Of a stretch of DNA of 7,464 nucleotides, positions 1 through 6,911 are shown in pieces (the first letter of the stretch is position 1; each line of letters opens with the position of its first letter). The DNA lies in assembly GCA_959020865.1 (NCBI GenBank), contig CAUEUD010000183.1, positions 1 to 7,464 on the forward strand, given 5' to 3'. The DNA is from Eubacterium limosum (lineage in GTDB: Bacteria; Bacillota; Clostridia; Eubacteriales; Eubacteriaceae). Below the pieces are notes generated by a model. That model had not been told where the DNA came from. It searched no databases and saw only the letters and a list, made by a program, of their open reading frames with translations. The position numbers and the translations under genes are program-made.

Positions 1-1
1 G

Positions 2-1264
2 ATCATCTGGTCTATGGCTAAATGCTTCCAGCATTGGTCATTCCAGCCGTATTCCATCTATGCAGTAGCAGGCATCTGCTGCGGCTATGCTTACTGGAAT
101 ATGGGAAAAGATTACGCATCCAGTGCAGGTTTATGTTATTTTAAAAATGGTAAAGATCTAAACAGTAAATTCAGTGCTATTTTAGATGGGATTGTATTAT
201 TCGCCATCGTTGGCGGTACTGCTGGTTCATTAGGCTGGGGTCTCCTTCAGATTGGCAGTGGCCTCGATTTTGTGTTTGGCATTGAACCCGGACCAATGGT
301 ATGGACAGCGATTGCGATTGTCATCATTATTTCTTATACGATTTCCAGTTCAACAGGACTTGACAAAGGGATTCAGTGGTTATCGGATAAAAATGCCTGG
401 TTTTTCATTGCTTTATTAATCTTTGTATTCATTTGCGGACCGTGGCAGTATATCTGTAATTTGACAGTAGAATCTTTTGGATACTATATTAACAATATTA
501 TTTCATTGACATCTTATACATCACCAGACATTCTGCCATTGGCAGAGGCTGAAATGTGGCCGCAGTGGTGGGATTTATACTGGATGACAGACTGGCTGTC
601 CTTTGGACCGATCGTCGGTTTATTCCTTGTAAAAATGGCTTATGGCCGTACCATTCGTCAGTTCATTACTGTTAATGTTATTTTACCATCACTCTTTGGT
701 GTTATCTGGTTTGGCATCTTCGGTGGTTTTGCCATTAATGTTCAGTTAACAGGCGCATATGATTTAGTTACCTACTATGCAGACGCTGGTGCAGAAGCAT
801 TTATGATGAAATTTTTCGACTTTGTGCCAGGCTCGGAGATTATTCGGGTTCTTATGTTGATATTGATTGCTTTGTCTTTCATTACCTTAGCGGACTCCAT
901 GACATCGACCATTTCCCAGATGTCTATGAAACAGTCTGCTGGTATGAAGGAAGCGCCGTTGCCAGTTAAAATTTTCTGGGGTGTTTTAATCGGTGCCGTA
1001 TCTGTTTTATTCGTCGTAACCGGCGGTATCAATGGGATCAAAATCGTTAAAACCATCGCTGGCTATCCAATGCTCTTCATAGAAATTGCAATGATCATAG
1101 GCTTCCTGAAGTATTTCCTGTCAGGAAAGGCGAAAGATGATGAAATCACGTATGCAGATATTTTAACGAAACAGAGACTTGAGGCTGAAGCAGAGGCTGC
1201 GGCCGAAGCAGAAGCTAAAAAGAATAAGAAAAAGCGGTTTGGTAAAACGCCTGCTTCAGAATAA
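2..1264 (+). CDS. BCCT-family transporter, 5'-truncated by window edge, atypical Trp box
   Basis: This is the C-terminal part of a betaine/carnitine/choline transporter, an inner-membrane LeuT-fold carrier. The frame is open from base 2, and the residues before the first Met (base 14) still align with the second BCCT protein of this window (HW..P.SIYAV against HWGWIPWAIYMVV), so that Met is internal and roughly 140 N-terminal residues are missing. Residues are counted from that Met. Family landmarks are the S-STGLDKGI-LS stretch (111-124), P199 to GLF (202-204), YGRTIR (210-215) and TLADS (291-295). About nine hydrophobic segments remain. The signature W-T-x-F-Y-W-A-W-W reads W186-D-L-Y-W-M-T-D-W194, so two cage tryptophans appear replaced by Met and Asp. 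The tail from about 385 is Glu/Ala/Lys-rich and probably cytoplasmic. Codons are richer in TTA and GTT than in the 3144-6219 operon. Family call is firm; substrate and Na+ dependence are unknown. Confidence 0.93.
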   Translation: MIWSMAKCFQHWSFQPYSIYAVAGICCGYAYWNMGKDYASSAGLCYFKNGKDLNSKFSAILDGIVLFAIVGGTAGSLGWGLLQIGSGLDFVFGIEPGPMVWTAIAIVIIISYTISSSTGLDKGIQWLSDKNAWFFIALLIFVFICGPWQYICNLTVESFGYYINNIISLTSYTSPDILPLAEAEMWPQWWDLYWMTDWLSFGPIVGLFLVKMAYGRTIRQFITVNVILPSLFGVIWFGIFGGFAINVQLTGAYDLVTYYADAGAEAFMMKFFDFVPGSEIIRVLMLILIALSFITLADSMTSTISQMSMKQSAGMKEAPLPVKIFWGVLIGAVSVLFVVTGGINGIKIVKTIAGYPMLFIEIAMIIGFLKYFLSGKAKDDEITYADILTKQRLEAEAEAAAEAEAKKNKKKRFGKTPASE

Positions 1265-1329
1265 TCCTTCAGGTAATAGCCGGTGACATGACCACGCCGG
1301 AAATTACATACATCGAAAACTTCCAAAGC

Positions 1330-1361
1330 AAAATAAAACAGCCGAAAGGCTGTTTTATTTT
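1330..1361. terminator. Bidirectional intrinsic terminator between convergent genes
   Basis: A perfect 14-bp inverted repeat (1330-1343 and 1348-1361) closes on a GAAA tetraloop. Its GC-rich core is CAGCC/GGCTG, with A-rich and T-rich flanks on the two sides. Either transcript gives a stem followed by a U-rich run, so it can end both the upstream BCCT gene (stop at 1264) and the convergent activator gene (stop at 1372). Seen directly in the sequence; termination itself is inferred. Confidence 0.9.
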
Positions 1362-1371
1362 TGTGTTCTTT

Positions 1372-2817
1372 TTAATCTTCAAAATGATAACGGCTGTTTT
1401 TTATGCCGAGGGTCCGCATTTTGTATTGAAGGCTCTGTCTCACCATGCCCAGGGCCTCGGCGCTTTTGGTAATGTTATAATTGTGAGTGCTCAGCGCCTG
1501 GAGGATCACCTTGCGCTCAAACGCCTCTGTCAGGCTTTTAAGGGAATGAGGGCTGGCTGGACTCCAGGTCTCGTTATCGAGAAGCGTGCGGCCGGCAGTA
1601 CTTTTTTTAAGATCCATTGGCAGCAGATCCGAGGTGATGACATTGCTGTTGTAGGAGGAGAGTAAAATCGCGCGGACGATGACATGCTTGAGCTCGCGGA
1701 CATTGCCCGGCCAGTCGTAGTTAAAAAGAAAAGCCCTGCTGTCCTCTGAAAAGTCATAGAGCTTTTTGCCCATGGCAGCTGACTCAGAATTTAAAAAGGA
1801 AAGGGCCAGTGGGATGATATCCTCCCGCCGTTCCCTGAGCGGCGGCAGAGCAATGGTCAGGGTGGCCAGCCGGTAGTACAGGTCAGAGCGGATGCGCCCC
1901 CCTTCAATGGCGGCCTGCGGGTGCTCGTTCATGGCGCTGATAATCTGGGCGTTGGTGGTGAGCTCCTTTGTGCTGCCCACCCGCCTGTAGGTGCCGGTTT
2001 CCAGGATACGCAGAATTTTGGACTGGAGCATCAAATCCATGGAATTGATCTCATCCAGAAAAACAGTTCCGTTTTCCGCCGCTTCAAAAAGACCTTTGGT
2101 ATCGCTGGCGCCTGTGTAGGCGCCCTTCACCGTTCCAAAGAGTGTGCTTTCAAGCAGGGTCTCTGGGATGGCAGAGCAGTTGATGGCCACAAAAGGCGCG
2201 TTGCTTCTGCTGCTGGCATTGTGAATGCTTTGAGCAAAGACTTCTTTTCCTGTTCCGGTTTCGCCATAAATCAGCACTGGAGCAGAGATGTTGGCGGCTA
2301 GCTCAGCCTGCTGTGTGCAATCGCGGATGCTGTCTGATATGCCAGCAATATCTGAAATTTGGTAGCGGGTACCGTTGTTTGTTTTTTTCTGTTTCCTTAG
2401 TTTTTCTTCCAATTGCTCCAGCTTTTTTGATAGATAAATGTAGTCGGATTTATCCCTGTAAATACACATAGAGCCAACGATTTCTTTTCCTGCTTTGTCA
2501 AAAATTGGATAGACACAGCTGATAGCTTCGATATGCTTTCCGTCAGCGTTCATATAGCGGATGTTAAAATCTTTTAAAGGCTCGCCGTTTTTTAGGACTC
2601 TTAAAGCTGGGGAGACCTCGCCATCGTAAAATTTGTAAACCTCCAGCACATGCTTGCCAATAACATCCTCCCGCTTCATAGCGTCCAAGATTTCGCTACC
2701 TTTGGAGAAGCCTACAAAGCGTCCGCCCTCATCGAGAATGTTAATGGAAAGATCTTCCACCTCTTCAAAAATCTTAATAGTATCAAGATCCAAATAAAAT
2801 TTTTTGTTTTTTTTCAT
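1372..2817 (-). CDS. Sigma-54-dependent transcriptional activator (PAS, AAA+, Fis-type HTH)
   Basis: A 481-residue enhancer-binding protein that remodels sigma-54 RNA polymerase by ATP hydrolysis. The N-terminal sensory domain (about 21-122) is PAS-like, followed by a charged, probably coiled-coil linker (127-146). The AAA+ domain (about 155-385) shows Walker A GETGTGKE (185-192), the sigma-54 loop GAYTGA (232-237, Tyr in place of the common Phe), Walker B TVFLDEI (251-257), arginines in the RIRSDLYYRL segment (308-317), and WPGNVREL (369-376). A Fis-type HTH ends the protein (about 447-470, NITKSAEALG...QSLQYKM). The domain order resembles RocR-type activators. The start is supported by GGAGT 6 nt upstream of the ATG. 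It is divergent from the BCCT-mttB-like operon, whose promoter is of the -24/-12 class, so it is the likely activator of that operon. The PAS ligand cannot be read from sequence. Confidence 0.96.
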   Translation of the reverse strand: MKKNKKFYLDLDTIKIFEEVEDLSINILDEGGRFVGFSKGSEILDAMKREDVIGKHVLEVYKFYDGEVSPALRVLKNGEPLKDFNIRYMNADGKHIEAISCVYPIFDKAGKEIVGSMCIYRDKSDYIYLSKKLEQLEEKLRKQKKTNNGTRYQISDIAGISDSIRDCTQQAELAANISAPVLIYGETGTGKEVFAQSIHNASSRSNAPFVAINCSAIPETLLESTLFGTVKGAYTGASDTKGLFEAAENGTVFLDEINSMDLMLQSKILRILETGTYRRVGSTKELTTNAQIISAMNEHPQAAIEGGRIRSDLYYRLATLTIALPPLRERREDIIPLALSFLNSESAAMGKKLYDFSEDSRAFLFNYDWPGNVRELKHVIVRAILLSSYNSNVITSDLLPMDLKKSTAGRTLLDNETWSPASPHSLKSLTEAFERKVILQALSTHNYNITKSAEALGMVRQSLQYKMRTLGIKNSRYHFED

Positions 2818-2823
2818 GAAATC

Positions 2824-2865
2824 ACTCCAATCTTATCACTATATTTAATGCAATATTCATACCAA
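2824..2865 (-). promoter_or_regulatory. Possible sigma-A promoter and RBS of the activator gene
   Basis: Read on the minus strand, TTGGTA (2860-2865) and TATAGT (2838-2843) are separated by 16 bp, with the GGAGT ribosome binding site at 2824-2828. The -35 is a poor match (4 of 6). A small inverted repeat, TTCATA-5 bp-TATGAA (2856-2872), covers the -35 box and could be an operator or simple AT-rich chance. Weak call. Confidence 0.35.
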
Positions 2866-2873
2866 ATATGAAA

Positions 2874-2915
2874 GAACTGCAAAATAATGTTGCGGGCATA
2901 AATATTTTGCAGTTC
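2874..2915. promoter_or_regulatory. 42-bp near-palindrome, candidate enhancer (UAS) for the sigma-54 activator
   Basis: GAACTGCAAAATA (2874-2886) is the exact reverse complement of TATTTTGCAGTTC (2903-2915), with 16 bp between and further symmetry at the centre (TGC-GG-GCA, 2891-2898). The structure contains two 15-bp GCA..TGC dyads: GCAAAATAATGTTGC (2879-2893) and GCATAAATATTTTGC (2896-2910), 17 bp apart centre to centre. It lies roughly 120-160 bp upstream of the -24 element at 3033, the usual distance for sites bound by sigma-54 activators. It has no T-tract and sits at a divergent promoter, so a DNA operator is more likely than a terminator. Activator binding is inferred. Confidence 0.72.
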
Positions 2916-2966
2916 CGGTTTCTTTACAGATTAAGGGACTTTTTAGATATTAAAAACAGAAAAAGT

Positions 2967-2981
2967 GCATAAAAAATATGC
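2967..2981. promoter_or_regulatory. Third copy of the GCA..TGC dyad, candidate activator site
   Basis: GCATAAAAAATATGC is a 15-bp dyad (GCATA-5 bp-TATGC). It matches the copy at 2896-2910 at 12 of 15 positions, and the copy at 7108-7121 apart from one inserted base. Its centre is about 71 bp from that of the 2896-2910 site, near seven helical turns, which would put them on the same DNA face. It begins 66 bp before the -24 element. Confidence 0.6.
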
Positions 2982-3032
2982 GGTGCATTTACAGGAACCT
3001 TTGAAAATGGCTGTTTTAAGCCGTTTATATTT

Positions 3033-3048
3033 TGGCATTGATCTTGCT
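3033..3048 (+). promoter_or_regulatory. Sigma-54 (-24/-12) promoter of the BCCT-mttB-like operon
   Basis: TGGCAT-TGATC-TTGCT matches the sigma-54 consensus TGGCAC-N5-TTGCW, with the required 10 bp between the invariant GG (3034-3035) and GC (3046-3047). Transcription should begin near 3058-3060, giving a leader of about 85 nt. The sequence after the -12 box, TTGC-T-TTATATAA, recurs at the second sigma-54 promoter of the window (7350-7363). Confidence 0.88.
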
Positions 3049-3080
3049 TTATATAAAATTGCGATTCATTTTGCTGAAGC

Positions 3081-3109
3081 TACTGCTGAAGGGGGGACAC
3101 GAAGCAGTA
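3081..3109 (+). other. Leader hairpin with a G6 loop
   Basis: TACTGCT (3081-3087) and AGCAGTA (3103-3109) form a perfect 7-bp stem around a 15-nt loop containing GGGGGG. It lies in the predicted 5' leader, 22 nt before the Shine-Dalgarno sequence AGGAG (3132-3136). No T-run follows, so it is not a terminator. It could affect mRNA stability or translation. Function unknown; the stem could be chance. Confidence 0.35.
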
Positions 3110-3143
3110 ACGCAGATGAAAATTTTGTAAGAGGAGAGAAAAA

Positions 3144-4790
3144 ATGAACGAAAAGAAAAAAGTGAGTTGGTTGAAGCAGATCGACTGGTGGGTAGCCTTT
3201 CCGGCGCTTTCCATTCTGGCAGCTCTGATGGCCTGGGCATTGATTGATCCAACAGGAATGGGCAATTCGATTACTGTTATTTTCAATTTTCTGACCGATG
3301 GATTCGGCTGGGTTTATCTGATGCTTGGGCTTCTGTTTCTGGGCTTCTGCCTCTGGCTGGCCTTTGGCCCTTATCGGAATGTAAAACTTGGGAAGGATGA
3401 TGAAAAGCCACAGCATTCCTTTTTCTCATGGTTTGCCATGATCATTGCCTGTGGTTACGGCGTTGGCCTGGTATTCTGGGGAGCGGCAGAGCCGCTGAGC
3501 TTTTTACAGACGCCGCCGATGGGCATGGAGCCATACACGGCAGAATCAGCTGTAAGGGCGCTGGCACAGGCGTTCTTCCATTGGGGCTGGATTCCATGGG
3601 CCATCTATATGGTCGTTGGGGTGACCATGGGCTACTTTATTTTCAGAAAGGGAATGCCGCCGTTTTTCAGCCGAGTGCTTGAGCCTATCTTTGGCGATAA
3701 GGTAAAAACTAAGGGCTTCCGTATTCTTGATGGTTTTCTGGTGTTTGGTGTTGTCGGTGGTGTTACCACAGCTACAGGGCTTGGGATTCTTCAGCTGGCA
3801 TCGGGCCTGTTCTCGCTTTTTGGCATACCGGAAAACAATCTGACCTATATCATCATTGCCATTGCGTGGGCCGCGCTGTTTACCACAAGCGCTGTCAGTG
3901 GGATTGATAAGGGGATCAAGATTCTCAGCAATCTGAACATTCCACTGTGTATCCTGGTCTGTGTGGTCGTCTTTATAGTCGGACCGACCGCCTTTATTTT
4001 AAACACCATGAGCAGCTCTCTGGGCGATATGCTTGGGAACTTTTTCCCAATGGCTTTATGGACAGACAGCATTGATAAGACAGGCTTTGCCCAGGGCTGG
4101 ACGATTTTCTACTGGGCATGGTGGATCGCTTCCGCGCCGTCAACCGGCCTCTTTGTAGCAGATATCTCACGCGGACGTACCCTGAAGGAAATTGTACTGG
4201 TTCATCTGGGCGCAGCCCCGATCGCTACCTGGCTGTGGTTCGCAACCTTTGGCGGAACCGCTATTTTCCAGGAAATGTTCCAGAATTTAGGATTGGTTGC
4301 TTCCATGAATGACATGGGAACACAGTCCGTTGTCTTTACCATGCTGTCACATCTGCCCTTCGGTCAGATTCTGGCAGTGCTGTTCCTGATTTTAATCTTT
4401 CTGTTTCTGGCAACAACCGTCGACTCTTTCTCATATGTCTGCGCTCAGGTATCAACCAAGGAAGATCAGAATCCCAAAATGCCTTCAAAACCATTGAGAG
4501 CGGTTTGGGCCATCGCCATCGCGGCATTGGCCATTACAATGATTTTGGTTGGTAAAGGACAGATACAGAGCTTGCAGCTGTCATCGGTTGTGGCGTCGAT
4601 TGTCATTATGGTAGTAATGGTTCTGATGATTATCTCGATGTTTAAATCACTTAAGCAGGAAGAACTGGAAGGAACCATTGACCTGGCCCGCTTGAACAGC
4701 AGACAACATATTTTAGAAGAAAAACAAAAAGCAAACGAGCTGAAAAAAGCCCAGCGCGCTGCCAAAAAAGAAAAAACAGAAAATATTTAA
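3144..4790 (+). CDS. BCCT-family quaternary-amine transporter
   Basis: A complete 548-residue betaine/carnitine/choline carrier with about 12 membrane segments. Landmarks are GYGVGLVFWGAAEPL (104-118), HWGWIPWAIY (146-155), SAVSGIDKGIKILSN (249-263), the signature WTIFYWAWW (319-327), GLFVADISRGRT (335-346) and TTVDS (424-428). The aromatic cage is mostly intact, but the position expected to match BetP Trp377 appears to be Ser330. The cytoplasmic tail (about 505-548) is long and charged. The start is supported by AGGAG (3132-3136) 7 nt upstream. It is the first gene after the sigma-54 promoter and lies 25 bp before the methyltransferase gene, so it probably imports that enzyme's substrate (a betaine- or carnitine-like compound). 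The exact substrate, and whether transport is Na+-driven or by exchange, cannot be decided. Confidence 0.96.
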   Translation: MNEKKKVSWLKQIDWWVAFPALSILAALMAWALIDPTGMGNSITVIFNFLTDGFGWVYLMLGLLFLGFCLWLAFGPYRNVKLGKDDEKPQHSFFSWFAMIIACGYGVGLVFWGAAEPLSFLQTPPMGMEPYTAESAVRALAQAFFHWGWIPWAIYMVVGVTMGYFIFRKGMPPFFSRVLEPIFGDKVKTKGFRILDGFLVFGVVGGVTTATGLGILQLASGLFSLFGIPENNLTYIIIAIAWAALFTTSAVSGIDKGIKILSNLNIPLCILVCVVVFIVGPTAFILNTMSSSLGDMLGNFFPMALWTDSIDKTGFAQGWTIFYWAWWIASAPSTGLFVADISRGRTLKEIVLVHLGAAPIATWLWFATFGGTAIFQEMFQNLGLVASMNDMGTQSVVFTMLSHLPFGQILAVLFLILIFLFLATTVDSFSYVCAQVSTKEDQNPKMPSKPLRAVWAIAIAALAITMILVGKGQIQSLQLSSVVASIVIMVVMVLMIISMFKSLKQEELEGTIDLARLNSRQHILEEKQKANELKKAQRAAKKEKTENI

Positions 4791-4815
4791 TTAACTTGCT
4801 AGGTGGAATGAGAAA

Positions 4816-6219
4816 ATGAGATTAAGATTTAATTTTGCAGAGAAGGAAGAGCTTGACCAGATTCATGAGGCCACGTTAGATGTTTTAAAAAATGTCGGTG
4901 TGAATTTCCATGAAGAAGAGGCCCTTCAAATTTTCAGGGAGCATGGCGCCAGGGTAAGCGGCAATACTGTTTTTATCGAAGCGGACATGCTTGAAACTGC
5001 CCTGTCGACCGCCCCGGCTCAGTTTGAATGGAAAGGGCGGGAGAGAAGCGTTGTCATCGGCGGCGGAGACAGTGTGTCAGTTCCTTGCTATGGGCCGATC
5101 TACCGTCTGAAAAAAGGAAAAATTGAGGATATTGTTCCTCAGGACTTCGTGGATGTGACAAAGCTGCACGAAAGCAGCAGCGTGCTGGATGCCGGGAACC
5201 CCAATGTTATGGAGCCAGTGGCGATCCCAAGAGATATTCGCCGAAATTACCAGATGGCAACAGCTCTAAAATATCATACCAAGCCGGTCATGGGCATGGT
5301 TGATGGTAAGGAAGCGGCTGAAATGAGTATTCAGATGACCCAGGATTTCTACGATGTACACGATCAGACACCGGTTCTCACAGGACTCATCAATGTCATG
5401 TCACCTCTGGGCATCAGCACCGCCATGTGCGAAGCGCTGATCACCTATGCCAGAGCCGGACAGCCTGTTGTCGTAGCGGAGGGCGGCTTCCCAGGTGTGA
5501 CCCTGCCGCCGAGCATCGCCGGAACACTGGTATCTAACAATGCCGGTATACTGGCTGGCATCACGCTGGCACAGCTGGTAAATCCTGGAACACCAGTCGT
5601 TTACGGCCTCCCTGCTGTGAGCGGTGACCTGAAGGTGATCTCCATGGCAATCGGCGGCGCCGAAACCCCTCTGTTTGTTTACTATGCCAAAGAAATTGCC
5701 AATTACTATCATCTGCCGGTGCGGGCCGGCGGCGGCCTCACAGACGCCAAAGCTGTCGATTACCAGGCCGGCAAGGAAACCGCGCTAAACCTCTTTGCAA
5801 CCTATGGTGCAGGCATTGACTTTATCATTCACGCCTGCGGTATTCTGGATACCTACAATACCATCAGCTTTGAAAAGCTGGTGCTGGACGAAGAGGCAGC
5901 CTTGAGCATCAAGCGTCAGTTTAAGGGCTTTGTGGTGGATGCCAGGCATATGATGGTTGAAGAAATTGCCAAGGCCGGCCCGGGCGGAAGCTATATTAAC
6001 AAAAGGACACCAAAGATTTACCGAGAAGAGTTTATGCTTCCTAAGCTGGCGAACCGTGAAACGACACAAAACTGGCTGAAAGACGGCGCAAAAAGCGTCG
6101 AGGACCTGGCCGCCGATATGGTAGAAGAACGAATCGGTAATTACATACTCCCTGAATTAGCCGATTTCCAGAAAAAAATATTAGAAAAATACATTCCGCA
6201 GGAGTGGAATGCAGACTAA
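4816..6219 (+). CDS. MttB-superfamily corrinoid methyltransferase without pyrrolysine
   Basis: A 467-residue member of the trimethylamine methyltransferase (MttB) superfamily, a soluble TIM-barrel enzyme family that demethylates a methylamine and methylates a Co(I) corrinoid protein. The N-terminus is family-typical (IHEATLDVLKNVGVNFHEEEAL, residues 16-37). Further typical stretches are GLINVMSPLGIS (190-201), EGGFPGVTLP (222-231), RAGGGLTDAKAVDYQAG (303-319) and GAGIDFIIHACGILD (331-345). True MttB reads through an in-frame UAG as pyrrolysine; this frame has none, which places it with non-Pyl members such as MtgB (glycine betaine), MtpB (proline betaine), MtcB (carnitine) and MtyB (gamma-butyrobetaine). 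I cannot choose between these, so no symbol is given. AGGTGG (4801-4806) precedes the ATG by 9 nt. Co-transcription with the upstream BCCT gene points to an imported quaternary amine as substrate. No corrinoid partner gene is in the window. Confidence 0.95.
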   Translation: MRLRFNFAEKEELDQIHEATLDVLKNVGVNFHEEEALQIFREHGARVSGNTVFIEADMLETALSTAPAQFEWKGRERSVVIGGGDSVSVPCYGPIYRLKKGKIEDIVPQDFVDVTKLHESSSVLDAGNPNVMEPVAIPRDIRRNYQMATALKYHTKPVMGMVDGKEAAEMSIQMTQDFYDVHDQTPVLTGLINVMSPLGISTAMCEALITYARAGQPVVVAEGGFPGVTLPPSIAGTLVSNNAGILAGITLAQLVNPGTPVVYGLPAVSGDLKVISMAIGGAETPLFVYYAKEIANYYHLPVRAGGGLTDAKAVDYQAGKETALNLFATYGAGIDFIIHACGILDTYNTISFEKLVLDEEAALSIKRQFKGFVVDARHMMVEEIAKAGPGGSYINKRTPKIYREEFMLPKLANRETTQNWLKDGAKSVEDLAADMVEERIGNYILPELADFQKKILEKYIPQEWNAD

Positions 6220-6275
6220 AAACTTGTTTGCCTAAACGATGCTAGAAATGATTGACTCCCTCAATTTACTAGTGT

Positions 6276-6308
6276 AAAGAAGACCGCGCACCCACGGTCT
6301 TCTTTTTT
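6276..6308 (+). terminator. Rho-independent terminator of the BCCT-mttB-like operon
   Basis: AAAGAAGACCG (6276-6286) and CGGTCTTCTTT (6295-6305) form an 11-bp stem with an 8-nt loop, ending in a T-run to 6308. It lies 56 bp after the methyltransferase stop codon. Confidence 0.93.
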
Positions 6309-6321
6309 GGTATGCGCCAAT

Positions 6322-6364
6322 ATTAAAAACGCCCCCTTCCCTAAAAGAAGGCAGCGTTTTTAAT
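6322..6364 (-). terminator. Probable terminator of the ferredoxin gene
   Basis: ATTAAAAACGC (6322-6332) and GCGTTTTTAAT (6354-6364) pair over 11 bp. An inner 5-bp stem (6335-6339 with 6347-6351) closes the structure. On the minus strand the stem ends in GTTTTTAAT, and it lies 32 bp beyond the ferredoxin stop codon. It could also act as a backup terminator for the plus strand. Confidence 0.8.
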
Positions 6365-6395
6365 TGATCGAATTTGATTTTTTTAAATGAAGCTC

Positions 6396-6791
<396 letters not shown>

Positions 6792-6869
6792 AATGATAAT
6801 ACTCCTTCTCTCGGATCTTTGAGCTTGCAGCCTACAAAGAATCCGTTCCCCAATATTTGTTCTATCTTA

Positions 6870-6898
6870 ATTCTAACGAGAATGATTTCAATTGTCAA
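6870..6898 (-). promoter_or_regulatory. Sigma-A promoter of the ferredoxin gene
   Basis: On the minus strand, a perfect TTGACA (6893-6898) and TAGAAT (6870-6875, 5 of 6) are separated by exactly 17 bp. Transcription should start near 6863, giving a leader of about 70 nt. This is the best vegetative promoter match I found in the window, in contrast to the -24/-12 promoters on either side. Confidence 0.82.
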
Positions 6899-6911
6899 CA
6901 ACAAATCATTC
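6880..6911. promoter_or_regulatory. Fur-like box and inverted repeat over the ferredoxin -35
   Basis: TGATTTCAATTGTCA (6883-6897) matches the Fur consensus TGATAATNATTATCA at 11 of 14 specified positions and covers the -35 element. A perfect 9-bp inverted repeat, GAATGATTT (6880-6888) and AAATCATTC (6903-6911) with 14 bp between, extends around it. The placement fits a repressor that blocks polymerase. Fur is the most natural guess for an iron-sulfur protein gene, but PerR or another dimeric repressor is possible. Confidence 0.5.

Noticed and set aside
1288..1665. 125-codon plus-strand frame across the terminator and the 3' end of the activator gene
   Set aside because: It runs through the bidirectional terminator and lies opposite the clearly coding HTH region of the activator.
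2965..3147. 60-codon plus-strand frame in the operon leader region
   Set aside because: It starts within a candidate activator site upstream of the transcription start and has no ribosome binding site.
4816..6219. Pyrrolysine-coding mttB
   Set aside because: The reading frame contains no in-frame TAG, and the gene ends with TAA, so amber readthrough is not involved.
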